Source: Gluconacetobacter takamatsuzukensis
Lineage (GTDB): Bacteria > Pseudomonadota > Alphaproteobacteria > Acetobacterales > Acetobacteraceae
Length of the DNA: 64,000 nucleotides
Direction of reading: 5' to 3'
NCBI RefSeq assembly: GCF_014174275.1
Contig: NZ_JABEQK010000014.1
Span: 20,597-84,596, forward strand
Made by a program: the position numbers and the translations under genes. Below the pieces are notes generated by a model. It saw only the letters and a list, made by a program, of their open reading frames with translations, searched no databases and had not been told where the DNA came from. The first letter of the stretch is position 1; every line of letters begins with the position of its first letter. This document shows positions 43,739-52,222 of this stretch, piece after piece.

Positions 43739-45025
43739 TTGATACAATCTGCCGGAGGAGCGTCGGGACATCGGCGCGTTGTTGTTACCGGTATGGGCAT
43801 TGTCAGCCCGCTCGGGCTCGGGCTCGAACATAACTGGTCGCGCCTGATCGCCGGCGAGAGCGGGATCGGCCGCATCGCCTCGTTCGATCCATCGGACCTG
43901 CCGGCGCATGTCGCCGGCGAGGTGCCGACCGGGCCGACCGAGTCGGGCTGCCTGACCCTGTCGGACTGGGTGCCCGTCAAGGACCAGAAGAAGATGGATC
44001 GCTTCATCCATCTGGGCCTTGTCGCGGCGACCGAGGCGGTCGAGGATTCCGGGTGGAAGCCCGAATCCGAGGAAGACCGGTGCCGGACCGGCGTAATGAT
44101 CGGTTCGGGCATCGGTGGCCTGCAGACGATTTACGATGCGTCGATCACGGTGCATGAGGGGCGGGCGCGTCGCCTGTCGCCCTTCTTCATCCCGTCGGCG
44201 CTGATCAACCTGGTCTCGGGCCATGTTTCGATCAAATACGGCTTCAAGGGCCCCAACCATTCGGTCGTGACCGCGTGCGCCACCGGTGTGCATGCGATCG
44301 GCGATGCCTCGCGCCTGATCATGCTCGGCGATGCCGACGTGATGGTTGCGGGTGGAGCCGAGGCGGCGGTCTGCCCGTTGGGAATCGCCGGGTTCAGTTC
44401 GGCCCGTGCGCTCTCTACCGCGTTCAATGACGCCCCGGACAAGGCCTCACGCCCCTGGGATCGTGATCGCGACGGCTTCGTCATGGGCGAAGGCGCCGGC
44501 ATCGTGGTGCTGGAGGAGTACGAGCACGCAAAGGCGCGCGGTGCCAAGATCTATGGCGAGATCATCGGCTACGGCATGTCGGGCGACGCCTATCACATCA
44601 CTGCGCCGGCCGAAGGGCATGAGGGTGCGTATCGCGCCATGCAGGCCGCTGTGCGCAGTGCCGGGATCTCGGTGTCCGATATCGGGTATGTGAATGCCCA
44701 TGGGACGTCGACCATGGCGGACGACCTGGAATTGCAGGCCGTCGAGCGGCTGTTCGGCGATGCCGGGCGCCAGCTTGCGATGTCGTCGACCAAGTCGGCC
44801 ATCGGCCACCTGCTGGGGGCTGCCGGCGCCGTCGAGGCGATTTTCTCGATCCTGGCGATCCGCGACAATGTCGCGCCGCCGACGCTGAACCTGGACAACC
44901 CGTCCACCGAAAGCGTGATCGACCGGGTGGCGCATGAAGCCCAGCGCCGCAAGATCGATATCGCTCTGTCGAACAGTTTCGGGTTCGGCGGGACCAACGC
45001 CAGCGTCATCGTACGCGGGGTCTGA
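43739..45025 (+). CDS. fabF: 3-oxoacyl-ACP synthase II
   Basis: About 428 residues. The condensing-enzyme triad is complete: Cys180 in VVTACATG, His in NAHGTSTM and His in KSAIGHLLGAAG. It elongates acyl-ACP with malonyl-ACP. The TTG at 43739, six to nine bases after GGGAG, is the preferred start. A GTG at 43718 is an alternative and gives seven more residues. Followed by a GC hairpin and mltG. Confidence 0.95.
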   Translation: MIQSAGGASGHRRVVVTGMGIVSPLGLGLEHNWSRLIAGESGIGRIASFDPSDLPAHVAGEVPTGPTESGCLTLSDWVPVKDQKKMDRFIHLGLVAATEAVEDSGWKPESEEDRCRTGVMIGSGIGGLQTIYDASITVHEGRARRLSPFFIPSALINLVSGHVSIKYGFKGPNHSVVTACATGVHAIGDASRLIMLGDADVMVAGGAEAAVCPLGIAGFSSARALSTAFNDAPDKASRPWDRDRDGFVMGEGAGIVVLEEYEHAKARGAKIYGEIIGYGMSGDAYHITAPAEGHEGAYRAMQAAVRSAGISVSDIGYVNAHGTSTMADDLELQAVERLFGDAGRQLAMSSTKSAIGHLLGAAGAVEAIFSILAIRDNVAPPTLNLDNPSTESVIDRVAHEAQRRKIDIALSNSFGFGGTNASVIVRGV

Positions 45026-45037
45026 GCCGGCAGGGAC

Positions 45038-45072
45038 GGGACGGATCGGGCAGACAGCCTGATCCGCGTCCC
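45038..45072 (+). terminator. Hairpin between fabF and mltG
   Basis: GGGACGGATC (45038-45047) pairs with GATCCG-C-GTCCC (45061-45072), with one bulged base. It lies 13 bp past the fabF stop. There is no clean U-tract, so it may only attenuate read-through into mltG. Confidence 0.4.
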
Positions 45073-45113
45073 GGGGCCTTGTCTTCGGCATTGTGACGCG
45101 GAAGAAGAGCATC

Positions 45114-46106
45114 ATGCTCAAGCGTCTTCTGATTTTTACCCTGTGCCTGCTGCTGGCGGTCTGTGCGGCAGGTGGAGGTGTGGCGGCCTGGGGATGGTGG
45201 CGCTATGGCGCGCCCGGACCGGCGCCCGAATCCCGCGCGGTGGTTATTCCCCGTGGCGGCCTGGCCAGCACGGCGGCCATCTTGCAGCATGAGGGCGTGA
45301 TCGCGCCGGGCCGGATCAGCAGCCTGCTGTTTCGCACGGCGGTTCATCTGACCCGTCATGACGGGGTGCTGCATGCCGCCGAGCTGGAATTTCCGGCCCA
45401 TGCGTCGCTCCGCGACGTGCTACGCGTGCTGCGTCATGCCCGGCCGGTGGTGCATTGGCTGACGGTGGCTGAGGGCCTGTCCGCGATCCAGGTGGCCGAG
45501 CTGATCGACCGCGCGCCCGTGCTGGCCGGGCCCTCGCTTCCGCCGCCGGTCGAGGGTGGGGTTCTGCCGCAGACCTACGATTATGAATGGGGTACGCCGC
45601 GTGCCGCCCTGCTGGGGCGGATGCAGGCGGCCATGGAGATGACGCTGGAGGCGGTCTGGCGCGATCGGGCGCCCCTGCCGGAGATTCCCGACCGGCGGAC
45701 GCTGCTGATTCTGGCCTCGATGGTCGAGCGCGAGACCGCGATTGCGGCCGAGCGTCCGCTCGTAGCGCGGGTGTTCATCAACCGGCTGCGCCTGGGGATG
45801 CGGCTGCAATCCGACCCGACCGTGGTTTATGGGATCAATCGCGGGGCGGGGCCGCTGGGTCATGCCCTGACCCGGGCCGAGCTGGACGCGCCGGGTGCCT
45901 ACAACACCTATACCCTGCCGGGCCTGCCTGCCGGGCCGATCTGTGCGCCCGGTCGGGCGTCACTGGATGCGGTGGCGCATCCTGCCGACAGCGATGCCCT
46001 GTATTTCGTGGCCGACGGCAGCGGGGGGCATGCCTTTGCCAGCAGCCTGTCGGAGCACAACCGCAATGTCGGCGCCTGGCGCGCCCGCCAGGCACCGGGC
46101 AAGTGA
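45114..46106 (+). CDS. mltG: Endolytic murein transglycosylase MltG
   Basis: A 330-residue inner-membrane protein with one N-terminal helix (about 5-27), a LysM-like region and the YceG/MltG catalytic domain. The catalytic Glu is in ASMVERETA. 'RLRLGMRLQSDPTVVYGI' (two parts) and 'YNTYTLPGLPAGPICAPG' are diagnostic. It cuts nascent glycan strands and sets their length. Start at the ATG at 45114 after GAAGAAGAG; a GTG at 45093 is possible. Adjacent to fabF, as in many alphaproteobacteria. Confidence 0.95.
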   Translation: MLKRLLIFTLCLLLAVCAAGGGVAAWGWWRYGAPGPAPESRAVVIPRGGLASTAAILQHEGVIAPGRISSLLFRTAVHLTRHDGVLHAAELEFPAHASLRDVLRVLRHARPVVHWLTVAEGLSAIQVAELIDRAPVLAGPSLPPPVEGGVLPQTYDYEWGTPRAALLGRMQAAMEMTLEAVWRDRAPLPEIPDRRTLLILASMVERETAIAAERPLVARVFINRLRLGMRLQSDPTVVYGINRGAGPLGHALTRAELDAPGAYNTYTLPGLPAGPICAPGRASLDAVAHPADSDALYFVADGSGGHAFASSLSEHNRNVGAWRARQAPGK

Positions 46107-46108
46107 CC

Positions 46109-46933
46109 TCAGGGAGGTGACAGGGGCTGGCTGCTGACCGGGCCGGACGAGGGGACGTTGACCTGTGCCGGCTCGCCGCCCTGCGTGGGCTGGGCGTAGG
46201 CCGGGGGCGGCATGGCCGGCGCGCCGGCGGTCGCCCTGGCCTGTACCTCGCTGAGCGCGGCGCGCAGGGGGTCGGCGCCGGGATTGTTGACGCGCATCGA
46301 GACGACGATGTCCTCGGGGCCGACGATCTGGTTGTAATAGGCGCGGTTGGCGCCGCTGTTGACCGTCAGTTTCGAGCCGCCCAGCGCCGCGCCGGCGAAC
46401 AGGCCCTCGGATTTCTGCAGGGCCATGATGTCGGTATTGCGCTCGCCCGCCGTGCCGCTTTCGATGCCCGACCCCATGGTCGCGAACGAGGCGGAGGCGT
46501 TGGCGCCGAACTGGAACTGGCTGTCCAGCAGCGCCTGCAGCCCGCGGTCGGTCATGACGAAGAACATCATCTGGGAATCCTGCATACCGAGCTGGATGCC
46601 CACATTGGCCGAACTGAGCGTGTAGAAGGCCGGATCGGACCAGGACCCGCGCGCGTCGCGCGACAGCAGGGCACAGCCGCCGCCTGCGCCGCCGAAGCCG
46701 ATCGACATGCGGAAGATGGAGGGGCAGACCATCACCGCGCGGGCCTGGCTCATGTAGCGGGTGATCTTGCTGTCCGGGCGGGCGCCGTTGAACATCTCGC
46801 GCACGGTCAGGGTGGCGCGGTCCACCAGGGCCTGCTGCCGTTCGCCCGCAGCCAGGGCCGGCGCCGCCGGCAGCGCCAGCGCAATGGCCGCCAGGGCCAG
46901 GGTTGTGCGGGAAAGACCGTCTCGCAAGGGCAT
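46109..46933 (-). CDS. Exported SYLF-domain lipid-binding protein
   Basis: A 274-residue protein with a Sec signal peptide (cleavage near ALAAG). The SYLF/Ysc84 domain covers about 40-215 ('RAVMVCPSIFRMSIGFGGAGG' in two parts, 'GVQLG'-type 'NVGIQLG', 'LFAGAALGGSKL'). A proline-rich tail follows. SYLF proteins bind lipids. In eukaryotes they act at membranes; bacterial roles are unclear. Convergent with mltG with only two bases between stops. Confidence 0.85.
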   Translation of the reverse strand: MPLRDGLSRTTLALAAIALALPAAPALAAGERQQALVDRATLTVREMFNGARPDSKITRYMSQARAVMVCPSIFRMSIGFGGAGGGCALLSRDARGSWSDPAFYTLSSANVGIQLGMQDSQMMFFVMTDRGLQALLDSQFQFGANASASFATMGSGIESGTAGERNTDIMALQKSEGLFAGAALGGSKLTVNSGANRAYYNQIVGPEDIVVSMRVNNPGADPLRAALSEVQARATAGAPAMPPPAYAQPTQGGEPAQVNVPSSGPVSSQPLSPP

Positions 46934-47132
46934 GCTCCGTAATTTTCGGCATCGCGCGACCTCCGGACCGTCCGTGCCGCAGAATGCCGAGCAGATCATA
47001 TCGATATCGTGCGCGGCCGGAATGCGTCCGGTCGCGCTGCCGTGAAGCAGGAAGGGGCGCGCGGCCGGTATGCCCGTCCACGCCTGTCTCCTGCCGGATT
47101 TTTATGGCGTAACCATGGCTGGCGGCAACCGG

Positions 47133-47924
47133 TCAGTCCAGCGGTACCGCAAGGGCGGCGGCCAGATCGTCGGCGATTCCCGGTGCCGTCGCAAGGAGGG
47201 TGATGCCGCCATCCAGCCCGCCGTCGCGCAGGAAGGGGGAAAAGCGTGCCCCCGCTTCCTCCAGCAGCACCAGAGCCGCCGCGACGTCCCACAGATTGAT
47301 GACCATTTCCAGGTAGCCGTCCAGCCGGCCGCACGCGACATCGGCCAGGGCCAGCGCGCCGGAGCCGCCGGAACGGGGCATGGCGCCGAGGTCCAGGATC
47401 GCGGCCATCTTCGCCGCGTAGACGCCGTCCGGCACCTTGTTGCTCCACCCCATCTCGACCATCGCCGAGCGGGTGTCGGTCACCGGCGAGGCCTTGATCG
47501 GCCGGCCGTTGAGGAAGGCGCCGTGGCCCCGCACGGCGGTATAGGTCTCGTGCAATGCCGGGGCCAGGATGATGCCGGCGACCGGCTGGTCGCCATCCAT
47601 CAGGCCCAGGGAGACGCACCAGCGCGACCGGCCGCGCGCGTAGTTCGACGTGCCGTCGATGGGGTCGACCACCCAGCGCAGGCGGCCGGTACGGGTGCGG
47701 CCTTTTTCCTCGCCCTGGAAGCCGTCCTCGGGGAACAGGGCGCCGATCCGTTCGGAAATCAGGGCTTCGACCGCGCCGTCGGCTTCGGTCAGCCAGTCCT
47801 GGGCGCTCTTCTGCTTGCCCGAGGGGCCACCCGGCGGCGGGCGCATCGCCATGGCCAGGTCGGCCGCGTCGCGGACGATGGAGCGGGCGGCCTCGAACCG
47901 GCACAGGATGGCGGCATCGGACAT
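47133..47924 (-). CDS. Inositol monophosphatase-family phosphatase
   Basis: A 263-residue Mg-dependent phosphatase. Metal ligands are visible as Glu72 (FQGEEKG), Asp87 and Asp90 (DPIDGTSNY) and the late Asp in NLWDVAA. Substrates in the family include inositol phosphate, histidinol phosphate and PAP. Proximity to a GINT1-like protein and sphingolipid genes makes an inositol or lipid head-group role conceivable, but unproven. Start preceded by AAAGG. A 199-bp gap from the SYLF gene holds nothing I recognise. Confidence 0.85.
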   Translation of the reverse strand: MSDAAILCRFEAARSIVRDAADLAMAMRPPPGGPSGKQKSAQDWLTEADGAVEALISERIGALFPEDGFQGEEKGRTRTGRLRWVVDPIDGTSNYARGRSRWCVSLGLMDGDQPVAGIILAPALHETYTAVRGHGAFLNGRPIKASPVTDTRSAMVEMGWSNKVPDGVYAAKMAAILDLGAMPRSGGSGALALADVACGRLDGYLEMVINLWDVAAALVLLEEAGARFSPFLRDGGLDGGITLLATAPGIADDLAAALAVPLD

Positions 47925-47965
47925 CGGGAAACCTTTCAGCGTGGGATGGGTGGGGCGGTGTGCCG

Positions 47966-48499
47966 TCATTCGACTCGCCGGGCTGCTCGCAGGGCGGCGG
48001 TGATGGCGGGGTCGTCCAGGCGGGCCAGCCGTTCGGCCGCCTGGGTGGCGAACAGCCAGGTCAGCTTCCGCCGGCGGGCGGCCGCGAGCGCGGTCGTGGC
48101 GGGGGAGCGGAGGATGGCGGCTTCGGCGAGCACGTGCGGCCCGTCGGGCAGGGTATCGGTGTCGGCGACCATGATTCCGGTCCCCTCGGGCAGCAGGGAC
48201 AGGGGGAAGGTGCGATCGACCGCGAAGAAAAGCTGGTCGCACCAGTCCCGGTAGCAGGTCCATTTCCGGTCGGTCAGGAAGTCTCGGGGGCCGGATTTGA
48301 TTTCGATGCAGACGAATCCATTGTCGGGCCGCAGGGCCATGATATCGGCCCGGCGGCCGTCGGGCAGGACCAGTTCGTTCAGTGCCGCCCAGCCCATCTG
48401 GCCGCAGAGATGATTGACCGCGCGGCGGATGGCGATCTGGTTCTGTACGGGGTCGACGGGCATCGGGCGCACCATGCCACGGGTGGGACGGCGCGTCAC
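47966..48499 (-). CDS. mmcB: MmcB-family DNA repair protein
   Basis: Up to 177 residues, with the MmcB domain from about residue 25. The nuclease-like motif 'RADIMALRPDNGFVCIEIKS' (in two parts; Asp, then Glu-x-Lys) followed by 'DFLTDRKWTCYRDWCDQLFF' fits a PD-(D/E)XK-type fold. MmcB is an SOS-induced protein in Caulobacter relatives. The start is uncertain: GTG at 48499 or ATG at 48475 or 48463. Confidence 0.85.
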   Translation of the reverse strand: MTRRPTRGMVRPMPVDPVQNQIAIRRAVNHLCGQMGWAALNELVLPDGRRADIMALRPDNGFVCIEIKSGPRDFLTDRKWTCYRDWCDQLFFAVDRTFPLSLLPEGTGIMVADTDTLPDGPHVLAEAAILRSPATTALAAARRRKLTWLFATQAAERLARLDDPAITAALRAARRVE

Positions 48500-48585
48500 G
48501 GCCGGCGAGGTTTCCCAAGCCGGCCCGATAGGATAGATCGCTCGGCGGCCGCCATTGGGGACGGTCTTGCAGTTTGGGAGCGGGC

Positions 48586-49503
48586 ATGGGCCTTCTGCGC
48601 ACCGATATCTGGCGGACGGGCATCCTGCACTGTCCGCTGCCCGAAATCCTGGCGCGGGGCAGTGTCGAGGGGCTGGCGGCGACCTGGTTGCCGGATCCGG
48701 GGCCGTTCCGCTTCCTGGCCGATCCGTTCGGGCTGTGGCGGGACGACCGCCTGTATGTGTTCGCCGAGGCTTATGACTACCGGAACCGGATCGGGCGGAT
48801 CGACGTCTTCGTCTTCGATCGGGCCATGCGTCTTCTGGATGCGCGGTCGGTGCTGTCCGAGCCGTGGCATCTGTCCTATCCGGTGGTGATCGCGGACGGG
48901 GACGAGATCTATCTGCTGCCCGAAGCCTATCGGTCGGGGCGGCTGACGCTGTATCGCGCCGTCTCCTTTCCCGACCGGTGGGAGAGGGTTTCCGATTTCG
49001 CCTTTCCCGAAGCGGCGATCGATGCGTCGCCGGTGCGGATCGATGGACGGTGGTGGATGTTCTACAGCCCCTCCGGTGGGTCGGGCGCGGACCGGCAGAG
49101 CCTGCTGCATATCGCCTGGGCCGATGCCTTGTGCGGGCCGTGGCATTTGCATCCCGGCAATCCGGTCCGGCGGGACCGTCGCAATGCGCGGCCGGGCGGC
49201 ACGCCGGTCCTGATCGATGGGCGGATTGTCCTGCCGACCCAGGATTGCACCCGCACCTATGGCGGGGCGATCGTGCCCCTGACAGTGACGGATCTGACGC
49301 CGACGCATTTTGCCGCCCGCGCCGGGGTGCCGATCGTCGCGGCGGCGGATTGGAAGCCCTTTACCGACGGACTGCATACGCTGTCCGCCGCCGGTGATGT
49401 GACGCTGGTGGATGCGAAGCGGATCAGCCGATCTCCCCGCCGGATCGCGATCGAACTGGATCGCCTGAGCCGGCGGAGGCTCGGGAGGCCGGGCGGGCGA
49501 TAG
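48586..49503 (+). CDS. GINT1-N-like beta-propeller protein (glucosamine inositolphosphorylceramide transferase N-terminal family)
   Basis: A 305-residue five-bladed-propeller-type protein. 'FLADPFGLWRDDRLYVFAEA', 'PWHLSYPVVIADGDEIYLLP' and 'ASPVRIDGRWWMFYSP' match, from memory, the domain found N-terminal to glycosyltransferases in plant glucosamine inositolphosphorylceramide transferase and free-standing in bacteria. Function of free-standing forms is unclear; sugar binding or transfer is likely. ATG after TTGGGAGCGGGC. Convergent with the glycosyltransferase (6 bp). Confidence 0.75.
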   Translation: MGLLRTDIWRTGILHCPLPEILARGSVEGLAATWLPDPGPFRFLADPFGLWRDDRLYVFAEAYDYRNRIGRIDVFVFDRAMRLLDARSVLSEPWHLSYPVVIADGDEIYLLPEAYRSGRLTLYRAVSFPDRWERVSDFAFPEAAIDASPVRIDGRWWMFYSPSGGSGADRQSLLHIAWADALCGPWHLHPGNPVRRDRRNARPGGTPVLIDGRIVLPTQDCTRTYGGAIVPLTVTDLTPTHFAARAGVPIVAAADWKPFTDGLHTLSAAGDVTLVDAKRISRSPRRIAIELDRLSRRRLGRPGGR

Positions 49504-49509
49504 GGGCGG

Positions 49510-50595
49510 TCAGCCGCGTTGCGATGCGGCGATCCGGTCCAGGATCGCCTGGCCGGCTTCATCGAATCGTTCGGGAGCGAAGAGGGTCTGCACGCGGGTT
49601 CGCGCGGCCTGGCCCATGGTGGCCAGGGCCTGTGGCTGGCGCAGCATCCTTGCCAGTGCATCGGCCAGGGCGACGGGATCGGCGGGGGGGACCAGCAGGC
49701 CGGATAGGCCATCCTGTACCGTGTAGGGGATCTCGCCGACCGATGAGGCGACCGGGGCCAGGCCGGCCTGCATGGCCTGATGCACGCCGATGCACAGCCC
49801 CTCGTGCCGCGAGGGCTGGACGTAGCCGTGCTGGGTGGACAGGAAGTCCGGTACCGCGTTTGTGAATCCCGCCAGATGCAGCGTGGTCAGGCCGTGGTCC
49901 CGGATCAGGCCCTCGATCTGCGGGCGTGCATCGCCTTCGCCCGCGATGGTGACCCGGAAGGGTGGCAGGGACCGGTCGGTCTTCAGCAGGGCAAGGGCCT
50001 GGCACAGGATATCGTAGCCCTTGACCGGATGCAGGCGCCCCAGCGAGCCGATCCGTACGATCTCGCCGGCTTGCCATGGGTGTGCGACCGGGCAGGCGGG
50101 GTCGGCGCGGAAGATCGGCCATAGCGCTGCGCGGTCGGCGGGGATATGCAGCCGGTGGCGCATGAAATCGAGCACGCAGGTGGAATCGGCGACCCAGATC
50201 CGGCTCAGCCGCCGCAGGTTTCGCAGCAGGCGGGTGTTGGCGGGGCTCAGGCCGGCGGAATGCTGCCAGCTGACGACCGGGATGCGGTGCCTCAATCCCA
50301 CCATCTGCCCCAGCACGGTGGCCCGGGTGAGGGATGTCCAGAGGAGGTCGGGGCGCCAGTGGCCGATCTGCTGGTTCAGCCAGCGCAGGGCCGCCAGATG
50401 GTCGCGCCGGCCGCCGGGGCAGATTTCGACCGGCAGGCCGGCCGCCTGGAGGGCCGGCAGCGCGCGGCCGTCGCGGCGCAGCAGGGCGAAGACGGCGACC
50501 TCGTGCCCGGCGCGGCGCAGGACGCCGGTGATGTCGGGGACGGGGAAAGCGGCGCCGCCGCCTTCCAGGGAGTTGATGATGTAGGCGATGCGCAT
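49510..50595 (-). CDS. GT4-family glycosyltransferase
   Basis: A 361-residue GT-B-fold enzyme. The N-terminal half begins MRIAYIINSLEGGGAA, and the C-terminal half has 'GRLHPVKGYDILCQALALL', 'AGEGDARPQIE' and the donor-binding 'PSRHEGLCIGVHQAMQAGLAPV' (given in parts). The donor and acceptor cannot be read. The position beside lipid-modifying genes suggests an envelope glycolipid or polysaccharide. Separated from the NTase by a gap holding an A/T palindrome. Confidence 0.88.
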   Translation of the reverse strand: MRIAYIINSLEGGGAAFPVPDITGVLRRAGHEVAVFALLRRDGRALPALQAAGLPVEICPGGRRDHLAALRWLNQQIGHWRPDLLWTSLTRATVLGQMVGLRHRIPVVSWQHSAGLSPANTRLLRNLRRLSRIWVADSTCVLDFMRHRLHIPADRAALWPIFRADPACPVAHPWQAGEIVRIGSLGRLHPVKGYDILCQALALLKTDRSLPPFRVTIAGEGDARPQIEGLIRDHGLTTLHLAGFTNAVPDFLSTQHGYVQPSRHEGLCIGVHQAMQAGLAPVASSVGEIPYTVQDGLSGLLVPPADPVALADALARMLRQPQALATMGQAARTRVQTLFAPERFDEAGQAILDRIAASQRG

Positions 50596-50619
50596 GGGTC
50601 AGGCGACGCGGGGGTGGTG

Positions 50620-50641
50620 GTTCTTTTTTTCAAAAAAGAAC
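50620..50641. repeat. A/T palindrome between NTase and glycosyltransferase
   Basis: GTTCTTTTTT (50620-50629) and AAAAAAGAAC (50632-50641) form a 10-bp inverted repeat with a TC loop. This is unlike the GC-rich hairpins elsewhere. Read leftward, no terminal U-run follows the stem, but the A/U stem itself may end transcription. Confidence 0.55.
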
Positions 50642-50654
50642 GGAAAATCGTTCG

Positions 50655-51443
50655 TCATTCCGGGGTCTTGCGGAGCAGGGATTCGACCAGAAGCAGATCG
50701 GCGGGCTTGTCGACATCCACGGCGGCGCGGCCGTCGGGCAGGGTGACCAGTTTCACCGACGCCTGGCTCAGGCTGCCGACCCGCTTGCACAGGGCCGCGC
50801 GGGTCAGGCCGCCCGTCACGTAGCGCAGCAGGGTGCCGAGCCCCAGCAGGCGCGCCATGCGGATCGGCCGTTTGCGTTCCTGCTCGATCCGCTGCCACAG
50901 CTCCACCACGCCGATCGAAGCCGGCGTGCGGAACAGGAACAGGTTGCAGCCGGAAAAGGCGCCATCGGCCAGGCGGATCATGGTGCGCTTCGTCCCTGGG
51001 ACGTCGCGAGCGATGTCGGCCTCCATGGCGACGGCGGCGGCCATGTCGCACTGCGCGTCGACCGAATCGAGGAAGGCGTCGATCCATTCCGGGCGTAGCA
51101 GGGCATGGTCGGCGGTGGTGACCAGCAGGGGGGTGCCGAGCGTGCGCAGGGCCTCCATCACGCTTGCGCTGGGGCCGGGGGCGGGGGGCAGGAAATCGAC
51201 CGCATGGTCCAGTTCGAGGCCCGCCAGGATGCCGGGGGTTTCGATGCTGATGACGATCCGGCCGATTCGGGGGCTGGCGGCGAGCGCGTCGAGCACCCGC
51301 GCGATCATCGGCCGGCCGGCCACGGGGAGGATCGCCTTGTGCGATACGTTGGCGGCGCTGGCCATCGGGTCCTCGGCGCCGGCGCGGGTGCCGGCCAGGA
51401 CCAGGGCGGTCAGGGGAGCGGGCGAGGACGCGCTGGACGTCAT
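50655..51443 (-). CDS. MobA-like NTP transferase domain protein
   Basis: A 262-residue GT-A-fold nucleotidyltransferase: 'LTALVLAGTRAG' at residues 11-22, then 'HKAILPVAGRPMI' and the acidic 'VTTADHALL' that would hold metal. The canonical loop is loose (LAGTRAG rather than LAGGxGxR). Start overlaps the fatty acid hydroxylase stop (ATGA). A CMP/NMP transfer to a head-group phosphate is a fair guess in this context. Confidence 0.72.
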   Translation of the reverse strand: MTSSASSPAPLTALVLAGTRAGAEDPMASAANVSHKAILPVAGRPMIARVLDALAASPRIGRIVISIETPGILAGLELDHAVDFLPPAPGPSASVMEALRTLGTPLLVTTADHALLRPEWIDAFLDSVDAQCDMAAAVAMEADIARDVPGTKRTMIRLADGAFSGCNLFLFRTPASIGVVELWQRIEQERKRPIRMARLLGLGTLLRYVTGGLTRAALCKRVGSLSQASVKLVTLPDGRAAVDVDKPADLLLVESLLRKTPE

Positions 51444-52222
51444 GCCGCGTTCCGCTGCGACGTCGCCCCGTCCGGGCGGTCGCGCGGGGGGGAGCCGGTC
51501 TGTTCCATTACCCAGGGGTAGCGGCTGGCTTCTTCCAGGTCGTAGCCCAGGTTGAAGACGTGCGGGCTGCGGGGCCGGGCGCGGGCGTCGACGTAATAGG
51601 TGCCGAAGGCGCGGTCGACGACGAAGCTGGTGATGCCGTAATTGCCGTCCTCGTCATGGAAATGATGCAGGACGTGGCGCTGCTTCATCTTCTGGATCCA
51701 GCGCATCCGCGGCTTGTAGTTGAGGTGCTGGATGCAATGGAAGAATTCGTAGATGCAGGTGATGACCAGCCCGGTGCCCATCGCCGCCGCGGCGCCGCCG
51801 GCATGGCCGATCAGGTAGCCGATCGGCAGGGTGATGAGGCCGATGGTGGGGATGGTGTTCAGCGGCGAGCCGAACAGCACGTCCAGCAGGTGCGGATCCT
51901 GATGATGGTCGAAATGGATGCGCTTCCACAGCGTCGCCGTCCATTTCATCCGGTAGAGGAAACGACCGTGCAGGATGAAGCGATGGATCATGTACCACGC
52001 CAGGGGATAGACCGCGACGACCGCACCGGCGGCGACCAGGGTGGGCCCGATGCCGGGGAACTGCCGGGCCAGGACCACGAAGCAGATCACGGCCAGGACG
52101 ATATAGAGCAGGATCGTCGGATAGGTCAGGTAGGCGATCCACAACTGGCGGAGATTCATCTTCCCCAGGTCGAAGCTTCGGCCGGTGCGAAGAGACGTGT
52201 TGTGTAGGGTTGTGCCGATCAT
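51440..52222 (-). CDS. Sterol desaturase/fatty acid hydroxylase family membrane protein
   Basis: A 260-residue integral membrane diiron oxygenase with four hydrophobic segments. Histidine boxes are HRFILHGRF, HFDHHQDPH, HCIQHLNY and HVLHHFHDEDGNYG. The arrangement is that of fatty acid hydroxylases such as 2-hydroxylases acting on ceramide acyl chains. Acetic acid bacteria are known to contain 2-hydroxy fatty acids. Joined by 4-nt overlaps to lptG upstream and the NTase downstream. Confidence 0.85.
   Translation of the reverse strand: MIGTTLHNTSLRTGRSFDLGKMNLRQLWIAYLTYPTILLYIVLAVICFVVLARQFPGIGPTLVAAGAVVAVYPLAWYMIHRFILHGRFLYRMKWTATLWKRIHFDHHQDPHLLDVLFGSPLNTIPTIGLITLPIGYLIGHAGGAAAAMGTGLVITCIYEFFHCIQHLNYKPRMRWIQKMKQRHVLHHFHDEDGNYGITSFVVDRAFGTYYVDARARPRSPHVFNLGYDLEEASRYPWVMEQTGSPPRDRPDGATSQRNAA

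Noticed and set aside
48800..49397. Plus-strand overlapping frame inside the GINT1-like gene
   Set aside because: Arg/Ala/Gly-rich shadow without motif. The main frame has family-specific propeller motifs.
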